Assembly (NCBI RefSeq): GCF_014805625.2
Contig: NW_023998414.1
Location: 21,112,590 to 21,176,589 of the forward strand
Length of the DNA stretch: 64,000 bases
From: Glossina fuscipes
Lineage: Eukaryota > Arthropoda > Insecta > Diptera > Glossinidae
Direction of reading: 5' to 3'
Part shown: positions 1 through 11,265 of the stretch, piece after piece
Layout: each line of letters starts with the position of its first letter
How positions within the stretch are numbered: the first letter of the stretch is position 1
The notes under the pieces: generated by a model
Told to the model about the DNA's origin: nothing
Seen by the model: the letters and a program-made list of their open reading frames with translations, nothing else
The model's database searches: none
Program-made: the position numbers and the translations under genes

Positions 1-236
1 TTTAATTTTCCATTCAACGTCCCTCTGTAGATCCAAATTTTCTATGATTCCAGCAGACTTCGTCAAATGATCGGCTTTTCTCATTTCCCTATAAACCGAC
101 ATGACTAAGTACCCAAAGCGTTTTAACCCCATACCACCCGTACGATATTGCGATGGTATTCCTTACTTTATTAATGGTTCTTCAGTTGGAAGTCGAGTGA
201 TTTCGGATTGCTTTTAACAGAGACAAACAAGCTTAA
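1..236 (-). mobile_element. LINE ORF2 remnant, RNase H part
   Basis: Read on the minus strand, this edge segment has the end of a retroelement RNase H domain. One frame gives VLSHVG, and after a frame change GNE and KADHLTKSAG follow, the usual arrangement of the last RNase H motif (SHVG..GNE.AD..AK). The DNA also matches the LINE at 57.7-58.2 kb over the stretch reading atgactaagtaccc, so the two are copies of one family. Several stops and at least one frameshift show that it is dead. The element runs off the window at base 1, so its 3' end is not visible. RNase H next to the reverse transcriptase is known from I, R1 and some Jockey-group LINEs. I infer an I-like element from the TAA tail of the second copy. 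Confidence 0.55.
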
Positions 237-632
237 TAGCTTGAAGCATAGCTTTGACTTCATTATCATCATCATCATCGTCATTATAGGTATAAAAAAT
301 GTATTTAGGATTTACTGTTTAACTTTTAAATGTGTTCGCATTTGTGTCAAATGTTTCACAGCATTTTCCCCCTTTTAGTATGCATTTACGAGAGATAGTT
401 GTACTCATATCGGTATTCAATACAAAAATAATTAAAACGATTGAGTAAACCTTCATTTATTCTGGTGTTCTTGTTAACTTTTCTGTAAATTTTGTACATT
501 TTTGCATAAGTGTTTTTCCAAAAATTTGGCATTTTATTTCACAACATCACTGCATAAACAATTGCAGGCTCCTTACAGTTTATTTATACGATTAACACTA
601 TGCGCTGAAATGCTGCGCAAGCACTTACTGTG
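237..632. other. AT-rich DNA, nothing recognised
   Basis: A short imperfect TCA run lies near 269-281. No coding frame, RNA or repeat boundary was recognised. The family identity of the LINE to the left is lost by about position 260. Confidence 0.5.
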
Positions 633-797
633 TTAATGTAATTTTTGATAACGGGAATGCAAGCCCGCATTGATGACCACATCGAAAGTAATGACTGAAG
701 TCTCATTAGGATCGTAGACGCTACGAATTGGAACGGGTTTATTAAAAAATTCCCGATCCTTTTGACGGCGATTTGGGCAATGGCGAGGCAATCTGTT
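633..797 (-). pseudogene. Possible LTR-retrotransposon gag/protease remnant
   Basis: This is an open minus-strand frame of 54 codons without a start, bounded by TGA upstream and TAA at 633-635. It begins with RLPRHCPNRRQ, which resembles the end of a gag zinc knuckle (H-x4-CP). It continues to FDVVINAG at residues 38-45, which sits where retroviral-type aspartic proteases carry their DTG active site; here the triplet reads NAG. In gag-pol polyproteins the knuckle and the protease lie next to each other in this order. GC content is clearly above the surroundings. Upstream (798-870 on the minus strand) no matching frame continues. The frame is too short for certainty; a chance frame or an exon of an unrelated gene is possible. 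A gtaagt sequence directly after the stop is probably accidental. Confidence 0.33.
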
Positions 798-3700
798 TCA
801 ATTGAGGCAATTATGGGCAGCAGTTAGATGCAATTGCACTATAGATATGCAACAACCTTAAAAATTGTTTACAGTTCATCACACTGAAAGGAAAAAGGGC
901 CCGGAAAATAGATTTTTGAAAGTAACTCAATATCTCGGAAATTGAACTCTAATAACGGGATCGCAAGAATAGTTTCTTTGCAACTAACGATGGCATTAGA
1001 AAGTCTTGTAAAACCGAGCCTATCCTTCGACACTTCGAACATTGTTTTGATGCCTGACATTTAAAATAAATTTTGCGGCAAAAATTTGCCCAGAAGAGCA
1101 CCTATAGTTTATAGAGAAATCAAAGGAATTCTTATAATTGCGATAATTAAAATGAAATGGAATTGTGAGCGGGAAAATGGCCGCGTACACTTGTAACATC
1201 TTACAAACTGAATTTGGCGTTAGTGAGTGTAAATGATTTTAGTAAAAATTCAGCAAAAATTTTAGCAGCGCGAAATGGTTGACGAAGTGTACGTAACATG
1301 ACATCCTTAAATAATGAATTTTCTATCTCTAAAGCAATTTAAAATCGAAAGCATATGAAAATTTTAGCGGCCCTTTGTAAAATTCTCGCATAACATTTTG
1401 ATGACAATGAAAGCTTTTGTTAAGCAAAAAAGTACTGCCCGTCATTCTCGGCGTCAATGTGCATATTTCGAAAGCAATCCAGCAATTATTGTGTTTTCAT
1501 GCAAATGCTGCCGCAATTGACTAACGTGTTAAATGTTATTTGATCATATTGAAGAATATTTTGTATCGTTGCAATATGGTCACATTGTTGAAATCAACTC
1601 TTCACTACCTCTGCAGAGATGCACTCTAATGCAATAAACATGCTACCGGAGTATTTGCTTGTTCCGACAATTGAGCTTAAATGGCGGCCAAACATCTATA
1701 GCCATGCATTTAATTTTCAAATGGATTGTACGCAAAATTAGTGTTTTGCTCGAAGCGTACATATTACGCCCACGTCAGGATATAGGACTTGTATGCATAC
1801 GCCTGACATTCATGCGTACTCTTGCTCATGTAAATACGAGTAATATGAGTAATTAGAGCGACTGCTACGGGGGTGGGATGCCGTGGTGGTTATAAGTGCT
1901 ATAAATTTACATTAACGATTGTTTACATACTGTTTAAAAAAAAAAAAGAGTAGTGTAACATGATAAGCTTAGAGCAGGATGCTGGTCGAAGTCCTTTTTG
2001 TAAAATGGTATATGGTCCACCAAGTGATGTCGTAAAATTTAATTCGAGAAATAACATTACGCTGAAGTAACTTGGCAGGCGAAATATAAGCATTCGATTG
2101 AGGCCAAGCGGTTTGATGTCTCTAACACTTATTCTTTTTGTTTCCTACTTTTTTAGTAAATAAACACATAAATAATATAAATAACACACGACTTTATCCG
2201 CAAAGGTTGACTGAAGGCTATTTCGCTAGTGGCGAACTATTTTTCTTTCGTACTTCTTCAGAGCTCTCTTGGAATACTTCTGTCCAGTAATTTCTTCGAC
2301 GTTTCAACTTAACGAAGTCTTTAACTCAATTATCGAATAATACACGTTCGCAAGGAACGTTTTACCCGCGTTAGACTGTTTTTTTTGACTACTATTACTA
2401 CTAATGGTGATGGATCAGTGAATATGATTAAGTGTCTTGAGATATATGTAACGTTGATTTAATTTATTGCATTTTGTGTTATACAAGTTCAGCCCTTGGT
2501 TTAATTTTTAATTTATATTTATATATAAGTAAAGCGATGGCACTGGTACACGCGTGATCAGATGCAAACAATGAATAAGAGAGAGTTAGATCAAGAGTTA
2601 ATTATTTTAGCGTTGCCATAACGTTCGTCTTTAGCGGGTTACCATCTAACAATCTATTACATGATCAAATTCAGGCAGCAGGGGTATAAGCTTTAAACAC
2701 AATCTTAAATAATTTATACAAAGACTCTAAAGTACATGCGTACAATAAAACGACCTACGCGTGCCGCCTGAACTATAAATCATAACAAAGTGCTATGCTT
2801 TTCGTCGTAAACTCAATTTTAGCGACGAGCCTCAGTTTCAATTTAATCGCTGCATTAACAAAAGCAAACGTTAATTGAATTGAACCATTGCATCAATCTG
2901 TAGCATTACATGAAAAACAATTTGACGTACAGTTCATTACGCAAATTATTGTCATAGTGCCGTAATGTTTTTTTTGTTTTTTTTTGTTTTTTTTTTTTCT
3001 GTGAAAAGGCGCAGGCCATATCAGTACTCATCGCCAGAAAACCTCACAACCAACAACTACTGAGGCTATTGCCTGCGACCATTAAAAGCGCAACAAATAC
3101 AAGAGACGGAAAGACTCGGACAGATGGCCGGTTTTTGTCTAACAAATTCATGAAAATTATCTACGAGCCTTGTTGTATAAGTCTTGGGTTTAAAGCACAA
3201 ATCATATTTGTGTGTCTGTGACGAATCCTTTCACAATTAAGCGATTTTTTTTTCTTCGCTGGCTTAATAGACATACTTTGAACATGCCGGCGGTAGAGAC
3301 CCTCAATTAATTTTCAAAAAAAAAAAATTCTTCATTTGGAATGGAACAGTGGTTTTCACCCTTAAGGAGAATTTCAAGTGTTTTTTCGCGCTTGGGTCGA
3401 TTTTCTCCAATTGCGAGCCATAGAAATATCGTCGGTCGGTCGGCATGCGCTTGACAAACGTCGCAAGAGTATTGGAGCACTTGCTTAAGAGATGAACACT
3501 TCTTCCATACTTTGACATTTTACAAAACCTCCGGGATATTTTCCTCCCTATTGCATATGATTTGATTTTATTCCTCTATTGATGTTTTTGAATGAAAACT
3601 TTGATGAACTTTTTGTTGTTATTATTTTAAGAAATATTCTCAAAGGTCAACGGGAAACAAATGCAATAAGAATTTTTAACTGTCAGATTTCTAACGTTTT

Positions 3701-4204
3701 ATGTTGACGTTACACTCTTGTTGATATAAAGATTAATTGTTTTATTGTATACATATGTATGTATATATACAACATTTACGCAACTGTATGTATGTTAAAT
3801 GGACATCAAATACGAAACTATTTTTATAGAATTAACTTTTGCCGTCATATTGAAAAGATTTCATTTGGACGATGTATGTGCTTGAACGAGACGAAGGAAA
3901 ATGAAAACTTACTGCTTTCGAGTTTACTGCTGCACGGCTGACGTGAGCAAACTTTTGTTAAATATTTTTATATATGAGTTTTTACATTTCATTCCTTCAG
4001 AAGTTTATATGAAATAAGTCACATGTTTACTTGTAGTCTCTTTGGGAAAATGATGGAATATGACGGATCCTTACAAACTTATTCCCTGAAAGAAAGTTTT
4101 AAGGAAATCACGGAAAACTGAAACTTGATAAGAAAAAAAAAAAAATAATAATAATGATAAAGATAAAGAAATATAAAATTATGAAAGTTGATGTTCTTAC
4201 TTAC
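798..4204. other. Gene-poor AT-rich stretch
   Basis: I see only short spurious frames, homopolymer runs (for example T-rich 2968-2998) and low-complexity AT sequence. A slightly GC-richer patch at 3000-3180 and another at 3400-3500 show no recognisable motif. No RNA gene or repeat boundary was found. Confidence 0.5.
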
Positions 4205-4246
4205 CGTAGAGATTAAGGCAGTACGTGTAGATACATCATAAACACA
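4205..4246 (-). other. Candidate 42-bp microexon
   Basis: On the minus strand a pyrimidine-rich acceptor (tttttcttttatttag) is followed by 42 bases and then a near-consensus donor, ACG|gtaagtaag. Forty-two is a multiple of three, and only one of the three frames is open (CVYDVSTRTALIST); the other two meet stops. The putative exon would therefore keep reading phase (0-0). I do not recognise the peptide. There is no adjoining exon within several kilobases, so chance is a serious alternative in 64 kb of AT-rich DNA. Confidence 0.2.
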
Positions 4247-4913
4247 CTAAATAAAAGAAAAATTCTTGGAAAATTGATGCAATATCTCATATTGATTTAT
4301 ATGTAATGAATGGTGAAAAGTTCAACTTTGAACTTTAGGAATTTTATATGGTATAAAGGTAGATCAAATTTGGGCCAAGACGCGAGATATGCTTTAGAAA
4401 GTAAGGCTCGGCACACAGAAACGAACGGTTGAATCAATTCAACCCGCATTGCCGTCTACAATTGAAATCATTATACGCCTACACCACTTGTAATGCAGCG
4501 TATATCAAGTTCCTGTGGACGCACGTAACACTTGAAGATTTTGAATCGATCTACGCTTGTCGGTCTATGTAATTTTGCGTCCAACCAGCAGGTCGCAACC
4601 CAAGACGAAAAACCACTCCAGCTTATTTGTGCATACATTTTGCATAATTCTGAGTGCAACTGATATTTCAATCTTGGCCTAAAGACAAATTTAAAAGCTA
4701 AGACCGCACGAAATGAAAAACCTTACAATTTTCAGGCCGTTACGTTATCAAGCGTTCTTGGGAATTGCGAATGGCTTCATAGACTGAGACAGTTAAATTT
4801 TGAACTTAATCTGACGACGGTTTGATGTTCTAGCCAATGTTTTGATTCAGAGATTTGGATAACAAAATAGGCAGACAAATAGAAAGTTATGACTAAATCG
4901 GCTGTATTATGGA

Positions 4914-4944
<31 letters not shown>

Positions 4945-5622
4945 TATATTATGAAATTTGCGATGCATTTTTTATCGGTTAAAAAAATGTAACAAATCGA
5001 GTAAGTCTCCCCCATGGTTTGCATAACAAAACACATCTCTTTTACTTATGCATACACATTACACAAGTAGGTGCATATGAATTTACAGTTTATATACATA
5101 CTTTTGTTACTTATAATATCCTTAGTAAGGTTCAACAATGAAAGATTTTTTGCATAAACATGATATTGTTATGCTTTGAGCATGTTGCTAAGAGAAAAGA
5201 TGTTTTTGCGTAAAAACTGAGCATTTCTTAATGGAATAATTTAAAATGTAAACACACATACGCAAAACATTCTTTCTTCTTACATCAATTTTTTAAGAGT
5301 AGTTGTTTACGTACAGTGGAGTATATCGACAGGTGCTTCATGCATTCTACTATAGACCGAGTTTTATTTGGATGCCGGCTACCGAGTTTGAAGTTATTTC
5401 GTATATTTAATATCTAAGGATATGTAAGAGAATGCGAGAGCTCACTTGGCCACAGTCTGTCTATCTGTCTATTTATATTTATATTGCGATCGGTGAAATC
5501 GTAAAAACTAACGTAGAGATCAAAAGAGTAGCGAATACAACTTCAATTCGATTCCGCGCTCTGATCTGAAGAAGCACATTAACACGACCCATAACTTCCA
5601 ATTCCGAAGAATATACGCGAAG
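4247..5622. other. AT-rich stretch without genes
   Basis: It contains a TA microsatellite at 4914-4940 and ordinary AT-rich sequence. The region near 4470-4670 is a little GC-richer and has a 66-codon minus-strand frame with no motif I recognise. Confidence 0.45.
4914..4940. repeat. (TA)n microsatellite
   Basis: Thirteen or more uninterrupted TA units, followed by an AT-rich imperfect extension to about 4950. Confidence 0.95.
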
Positions 5623-5703
5623 ATGAAAATATCAATTTTGAAATATATTTTCATTTTTATTGCGTGTTCTCTTCTCGATCTTTACAAATCTGTGGAGTTA
5701 TGA
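5623..5703 (+). other. Short ORF resembling a signal peptide
   Basis: A 26-codon frame starting at ATG 5623 gives MKISILKYIFIFIACSLLDL and then six further residues before TGA. It has a basic start, a hydrophobic core and a small polar end, as in a secretory signal. No mature peptide follows in frame and no splice donor is convincing inside it; a gtaagt lies about 90 bases downstream, after the stop. It may be the start of a small secreted peptide or simply a chance AT-rich frame. Confidence 0.12.
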
Positions 5704-5870
5704 AAATATTTGCTACAAAGTGTTAACGGTCGATGAACTGTTGTGCGATTTCCATGTATAGTGAAAGAGGGTTTTTCGCTTGTTTTTAACGTAAGTAACT
5801 TACAAAGCATAAATTTAAAGAAAAGAAAATTCTGTAAAAACGTAACGGATTAACTCAAGTTAGATTTGAG

Positions 5871-5892
5871 CAGACAGACAGACAGACAGACA
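5871..5892. repeat. (CAGA)n microsatellite
   Basis: About five CAGA units followed by a degenerate copy. Confidence 0.9.
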
Positions 5893-6837
5893 AACAGATA
5901 TTACTAAATCGATCTGGCTATTCATGCTTGCCAAGTATGTACACAAAGCCTGTAATGAGTGCTTGTGTACGCTGCAACAAACATTTATCAAATCTAATAA
6001 ACCTCTGCTGTGAAGTGCAAGCGCAAGAAGCAAGCAGTAGGCCTAAGTGAAAAATAATTCTTTTTTTTTTTCCTTTGTGTTTATTTTCTGACATGTTTAT
6101 TAGTATATTTTAATATATTTATATAATTATGTTTTTGATTTACTGTTTTATTATTTATTTATAATTGAATTTCCAATCAGGCTCATGCTGAGATTCCCTT
6201 TGTTCACACATATGCATATATATATATAGCTTTATGATATAATATAAAGCTTTGTTCCATAATTTACTATAAGCATATTGTAATTACGGAATTGTTTTAA
6301 TAATATTCATAATAATTTATTTCACTTTGTGTTTTAATGAAAGTGCATTGTTTTTGCTCTAATTCATCGCCGATATACATTAAAGTGCTAACGTATTAAA
6401 TAATTTATACACGTGTTCACGAAATGTTTTAATTACTTATTCTCTTTTATGAAATTCTAGATTTAATAAAGTCTTTTTAACAACGCCATACATAAGATAT
6501 AATGTTTAGAATACTATTTAAGATGCGTATTGATAACGGTCCAAGTAGCCTGCAAATGGCATTGGAAGGCGTCACAGTTATACCATAGGGATTACTTCAT
6601 TCATTACTTGCTACAACGTACACTCGACCGAATTACGCAAAACTCTCGAGATTAAAGGTTTAAATTACAAAGTTATAGAGGAGATCATCGATCAAACGGG
6701 CAGCAAAGTTTCAGATGATACTTACTTAATATGAATATTAATCGAAAGGAAGCAGCAAAGGTAAAGCAAAAAATATAAAATAAGTTCGGCTTAAAACATA
6801 AGTTTGTATAATCACAAAATTACTTACAAGGGATGAT

Positions 6838-6912
6838 CTACCGCACAGAGATTCGAACCCGTCACCACCGACTTGGCAGTCGCGAATTTCGTCTCGTAGA
6901 ATATCCCGTAGC
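6838..6912 (-). repeat. tRNA-like fragment, possible SINE remnant
   Basis: On the minus strand the sequence contains gggttcgaatctc, a good match to an RNA polymerase III box B (T-psi-C arm, GGTTCGANNC). It is preceded closely by ctgccaagtcgg, which only loosely resembles a box A. The spacing is too short for a complete tRNA, and no acceptor stem pairs. A truncated tRNA-derived SINE or a tRNA pseudogene fits best. It differs from the SINE at 40.9 kb. Confidence 0.3.
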
Positions 6913-7769
6913 TCAATAATATCACATATAGGCGCTAGTTTTATCTAAACATTATCCGGATATATAGACACAACAGATTTTTTTCGTTTCAGGCATGGTC
7001 CAGACATTCGCTAGACATTCCATATACCATATAAATATTCTTAATATACTTAAAATTATATTTAAGTAGATTTGAGCACATCGTACGCCTGCTGATGGAG
7101 CTGGGGTTTAGGAGGTTGTTGTCTTTAGTTGAAAATTTCGTGTCTGCAAAGGTTCAAGAGGAAGACTGGAGCTGAATGCAGGCATATCTACCTTAAATCT
7201 ACGGATCAAGTAAGCTTCAAATTTGCAGTTAGTTTGCTTCTACGCTGACTATCAAAGGCCGGATATCAACAATTTATGCCTTTATGATGAGTTTTGTTTT
7301 TTGATATATCTTTAATGTTGTTGTTTTTTGTTTCATTTTCATTTGACTTGTTTTGAACTATTTAAATTGTTAAACACTACAATTTTTAATTCACGGGCAA
7401 TTGCAAGCAAAGACGAATGTTTAGACGTTTCTCAAGCAGTATTCTTCTTAGCAGTATTCTCCCTTTAGCATTATTAACCCTCAAACTTTGAAAGACTTGT
7501 TAATTCATTATCTATTCAGCTGAGTGGGCTGTTTGGGCTACGCCGTGGCTACGACGAGCGTTGATGATTTGTGGCATGAATACACCGTTAATTTCAAGTT
7601 TTTCAGCGAATATATTATAATTCTCGTTACCTTAGAAGATGAATGGTATAATGATCTATGGCGTGTGTCAAAGAGTAAAAGCTATATTTTTATTTTTATA
7701 ATGAGCAGGGTACACATTTTGCACACACGTCAAGGTATATTAATTGAAACTGATTCCTGCTTATGCTTT

Positions 7770-8750
7770 TGCTAAGGGACGATTCCCCTATACGTGCAGC
7801 CACGATGGTCAGAAAGGATTGTAGGTAGACAATTATGGAAAAAGAGAGTAGTGTTTATGTACGTTTGATTTAAACGTGGAAACGTCAGGGACGGCGGGGC
7901 AGATCTCTGCTGATGGATTGTTCTAAAGGCGCGTAGTATGATTAAAGAATAGCAATGGGCAGGTAATTCTACGACGATTGAATGGGAACGTTGAGCAAGC
8001 GTCGTGGTCCTGGTCAAGAACTTGATTGGTAGACAAATCCCTCTTATTGCCCTCGACGTACGTATCCATTAGGCCATTAGTTCTATGCTCGAGGTATTGC
8101 GGGTTTTGGATCTACTTTCGTTGCCCACGAGCATCTCAAGCATTCACTGTATGCGGTCGGGTGTCTTCAAGTGTCTTCAAATTTTGAGGCCCACATCTAC
8201 GACACTCCGGATGTTGCGTCCAACGAACATCATTTTGCCCATCCGCCTGAGTGTCCGAGTATGTAATGGATCTCGACTAATCGTTCAAATCTCAAGTGTG
8301 GTCGAGTTTGCAATATAGCTTAATAATATTGATGCTATTCTTATGCGCAGAACATTAAGGGTTGCCGATTTTTCTACATTGACACCATCAAAGAAGCGAA
8401 GTCGTTCATTATTCTCTCTATGCGTTAGAAGGTAGCAGTATGCTTCGGTGGCAATAAAGTTCACCCTATTACCTTGACCTCATTATGTTATTTTTATGAG
8501 GTCTCGATTTAAGGCATCATTTACCCTGCAGCGTTCTTTGTGTATGTCGGTGTAGCTGGATCTTCTGATAAGGGAGAATGATTGATAGCGGGGACTGTCC
8601 GCTGCCGATGAATCAATACGGTTTTCTGCGACGCGTCGAAGGTCGTTGATGTACACCACGAAGCGTGCAGGAGAAAGCGATTGATCTTCGAATGCAAAGT
8701 ACATTTTACTTAGACTTCTGTCTGACAGTTGAAACTGCTTTTTCGTCATA
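7770..8750. other. GC-richer pocket of unknown origin
   Basis: Base composition is visibly less AT-rich than on either side. The minus strand holds two longer frames (8483-8749, 88 codons; 7772-8017, 81 codons). Neither shows a motif I can name. The first has a VVYINDLRRVAE stretch loosely like a LINE reverse-transcriptase neighbourhood, but no other catalytic motif supports that. A SINE fragment lies inside it at 8236-8310, and a direct duplication of gtgtcttcaa occurs at 8161-8180. It is probably a decayed mobile element or a gene fragment. Confidence 0.3.
8236..8310 (+). mobile_element. tRNA-derived SINE, 5' head fragment
   Basis: It matches the head of the SINE at 40,873: catccgcc(c/t)gagtg is shared, then (c)cgagta, tctcgacta and gttcaaatctcaagtg follow in the same order with a short internal deletion. 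Box B is retained as gttcaaatc; box A is degenerate. The body and tail of the SINE are not recognisable beyond about 8310. Confidence 0.55.
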
Positions 8751-9109
8751 TTATAGAATAGCTTCTGGCCTTAAGCTAGTTCATGTGGCATTTGTCGCAG
8801 TGTTATTTGCCTGATGAATGAATGGATTTTTAAATGGTCTTTAATTGCTTTGGGAAAAACAGAAGAAGCAAGATAGCTGAAGCATTTTTCCCATTTTTAT
8901 TTCTTTCTTAAGATACAATTTAATTTCTTAAAGCTATGAAGCGGGCAAAGGGAGAAAGTGTGGCGCTGATGGTGCTTGCTTACATAAAGGAATGTAGTTT
9001 TCTTATTAATGTATGAATAAATAAACCTTTTTATTTTACAACTTGTAATAAAATTTGTGAAAAATGTTAAGTTCAAGTAATGGAAAAATGCATTTATCCC
9101 AGAAAATAT

Positions 9110-9112
<3 letters not shown>

Positions 9113-9149
<37 letters not shown>
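9113..9149. repeat. (TA)n microsatellite
   Basis: Uninterrupted alternation of T and A for about 37 bases. Confidence 0.95.
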
Positions 9150-9153
<4 letters not shown>

Positions 9154-9240
9154 TGGGGTAACTGCATTTATGTAGTTTTATTGTACGCAGTTATGTAAAT
9201 ATAAAGATAGAGGGAGACGAACACATAAAGCGATAGTTAG

Positions 9241-9263
9241 TTAGATAGATAGATAGATAGATA
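9241..9263. repeat. (GATA)n microsatellite
   Basis: Five GATA-type units preceded by two degenerate GTTA units. Confidence 0.9.
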
Positions 9264-10979
9264 CTTATGTGCATCCAGTAGTAACTTAAACTCCCTTCAC
9301 ATGTTACATGTAATCCTTTGCAAAATGTTGTACACATTTTTTCAAATCATGCCAAAATTCTTTGCGGCTAACCGCAAAAACCATAACAACGTGTTTGAAT
9401 TAACGTTTACACCATTAACAAAAACACTTATACGCGTTCAGATAATTTTATAAGACCGTTAAAAACTTGTGCTTGCAATGAATGCCATTGTGTGAATACT
9501 GTACTTATTTAAACACGAACCATGCACTGTTTGCTACAAAAAATCTGGTGCACCACGCAAAGCTTGTGTATGTGTATATATGTATATGTATATATATATA
9601 ATCAGTGCATACAACAATGAGCACACAAAGCTTATCATATATACATGTATATAGATTAAAGGAAACAGCAAAAGGAAAACTATATTCAGTTTGAACCGCA
9701 TCCTTAATCGCCTCTGCTTTGCATACATTAACATTAACATTTTCTAGAGACTTCATATTCACATTCAAAATCTATTGAAAAAATGTTGATCAAACGTGAA
9801 GCAGATGTTTTGCTTGTTGCCTGAATATAATTGAAAAAGTTGCGTACGCAAGCAAACATTTATTTATTTGATAATTCTATTTATTTTTAATTTATCAGCT
9901 GATTTCCAATCAAATTATACGACTTCTTCATAAAAATGAATTCACTTACTTATGATAATTGCAGTTGAAAGGTGTGACAACAATTTATTTTGCATTAAGT
10001 CGATAAATAGGTGATTAAGTATATCGATACGTTACAAATGAAATAACAAAAACAATGAACCTTTTTATTAGAGGAATATAAAAATAAGAGTCTCATTAAC
10101 TCTCGTTTGCAAAATGTGTTGCAAATTAAAGTACAATGATTGTTTGCATATTATTCGGAGCACAAAAAATCGGTATTTTCCGTACGAAAGAAAAAGTATA
10201 ACACTGACAGCTCATTAGATTTGTCGCAAAGTCAAAAATTTTTACGCCAATTATTTGTAAAATAAAAAATATTAATCATAAAAGTGATAAAAATGATAAT
10301 AATGAAGAAAACTTAAGAGCGATTCGTCGTGCGATGGACATGTCTACAACGTTTCATTCTTCAAAATAATGATAGTAGAAAGAATTGAAATCATTCTAGT
10401 TGGGAGAGGTCGAGTATTAAACACCCTACACAATATTTCGTATCATGCAGCTTTACACCTATTCCTCTCAGAATACACAAAAAAATTTGCTTTAGCGCCA
10501 TATAAACGCTTACATGCACAGGGGTGCGAAACAGAGACCTATTTAGTCGAAAATTTATCGCAATTACTTAACTTGTCAAATAACTTCAACATAATATACT
10601 AAAAATTAGACCTTTTTGACATATGGAGGTTAATTTTTTGAAAGAAGTTTTCCCTGGGAGCGAATTGAAAAAAGGGGAGTAGTGATTTTTTCGAAATTGA
10701 GAAGTATATACGGAACAATCAACAGCAGCGGAATTGATTTGATTCAATCGAATTTCAATAGCGTTCCGCCCTAAGAACTCTCTAAAGAAGTTTGAAAACA
10801 AGTTTATGGGTACACACTTCAGTCAGACAGTCGGGCTTGATTCAGTAAATAATTGTAAAGTGATCTGAGTAAAAAGGGATCGTCCATTATTAAGACTTTT
10901 GATGGTGTTGCGCGCATTCGCATAAATTTATTTGTGCTTTTCATGGTTTCTCGCATTGGATATAAAAGATCATTCAAGA

Positions 10980-11265
10980 ATTTGCGTTAAACTTTTCTTT
11001 AATCAGCGAATTTCGACCTCTAAATTGTTCAGATTTTGATGACAAGGGCTTGTATGGAATGCATGCTTTTGATTGGCATAAATTGTTTAAAGAAGACAGG
11101 GATTACGTTCAATTTAGTGAAGCCGTTCGACATTTACCGACTACGGTCACGTTACGAAAGTCAAGCATTAAGTGCTCAGAAATCGTTAATGGTCAATTGC
11201 AGACTTTGTTAACGATAAATAAGAATCGTTTGGGTCGTTACAATCGATGTTGAGGCATTCTCATC
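10980..11265 (+). pseudogene. mariner transposase remnant, N-terminal domain
   Basis: A plus-strand frame (best part 11,050-11,253) contains FDWHKLFKEDRDYVQF followed by LPTTVT. This parallels the conserved mariner motif WHKRFKEGRE..DD..RSGRPST that joins the two helix-turn-helix units of the DNA-binding domain. About 30 residues of weakly matching second-helix sequence follow, up to a TGA at 11,251-11,253. No catalytic domain follows, so this is a 5' fragment. Terminal inverted repeats were not found. Mariner transposases are Tc1/mariner cut-and-paste enzymes of about 350 residues that insert at TA. Confidence 0.55.

Larger units (their letters stand above)
5704..7500. other. AT-rich stretch with a tRNA-like fragment
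   Basis: Apart from a CAGA run at 5871-5892 and a tRNA-like fragment at 6838-6912, I see T-rich and AT-rich sequence only. The slightly GC-richer part at 7080-7270 gave no recognisable frame or repeat match within the window. Confidence 0.45.
8760..10975. other. AT-rich stretch with microsatellites
   Basis: Holds a TA tract (9113-9149), a GATA tract (9241-9263) and TA/GT-rich sequence near 9570-9600. No coding or RNA feature was recognised. Confidence 0.5.

Noticed and set aside
9505..9768. 87-codon minus-strand frame rich in Tyr/Ile
   Set aside because: It is driven by TA-rich simple sequence, with no motif.
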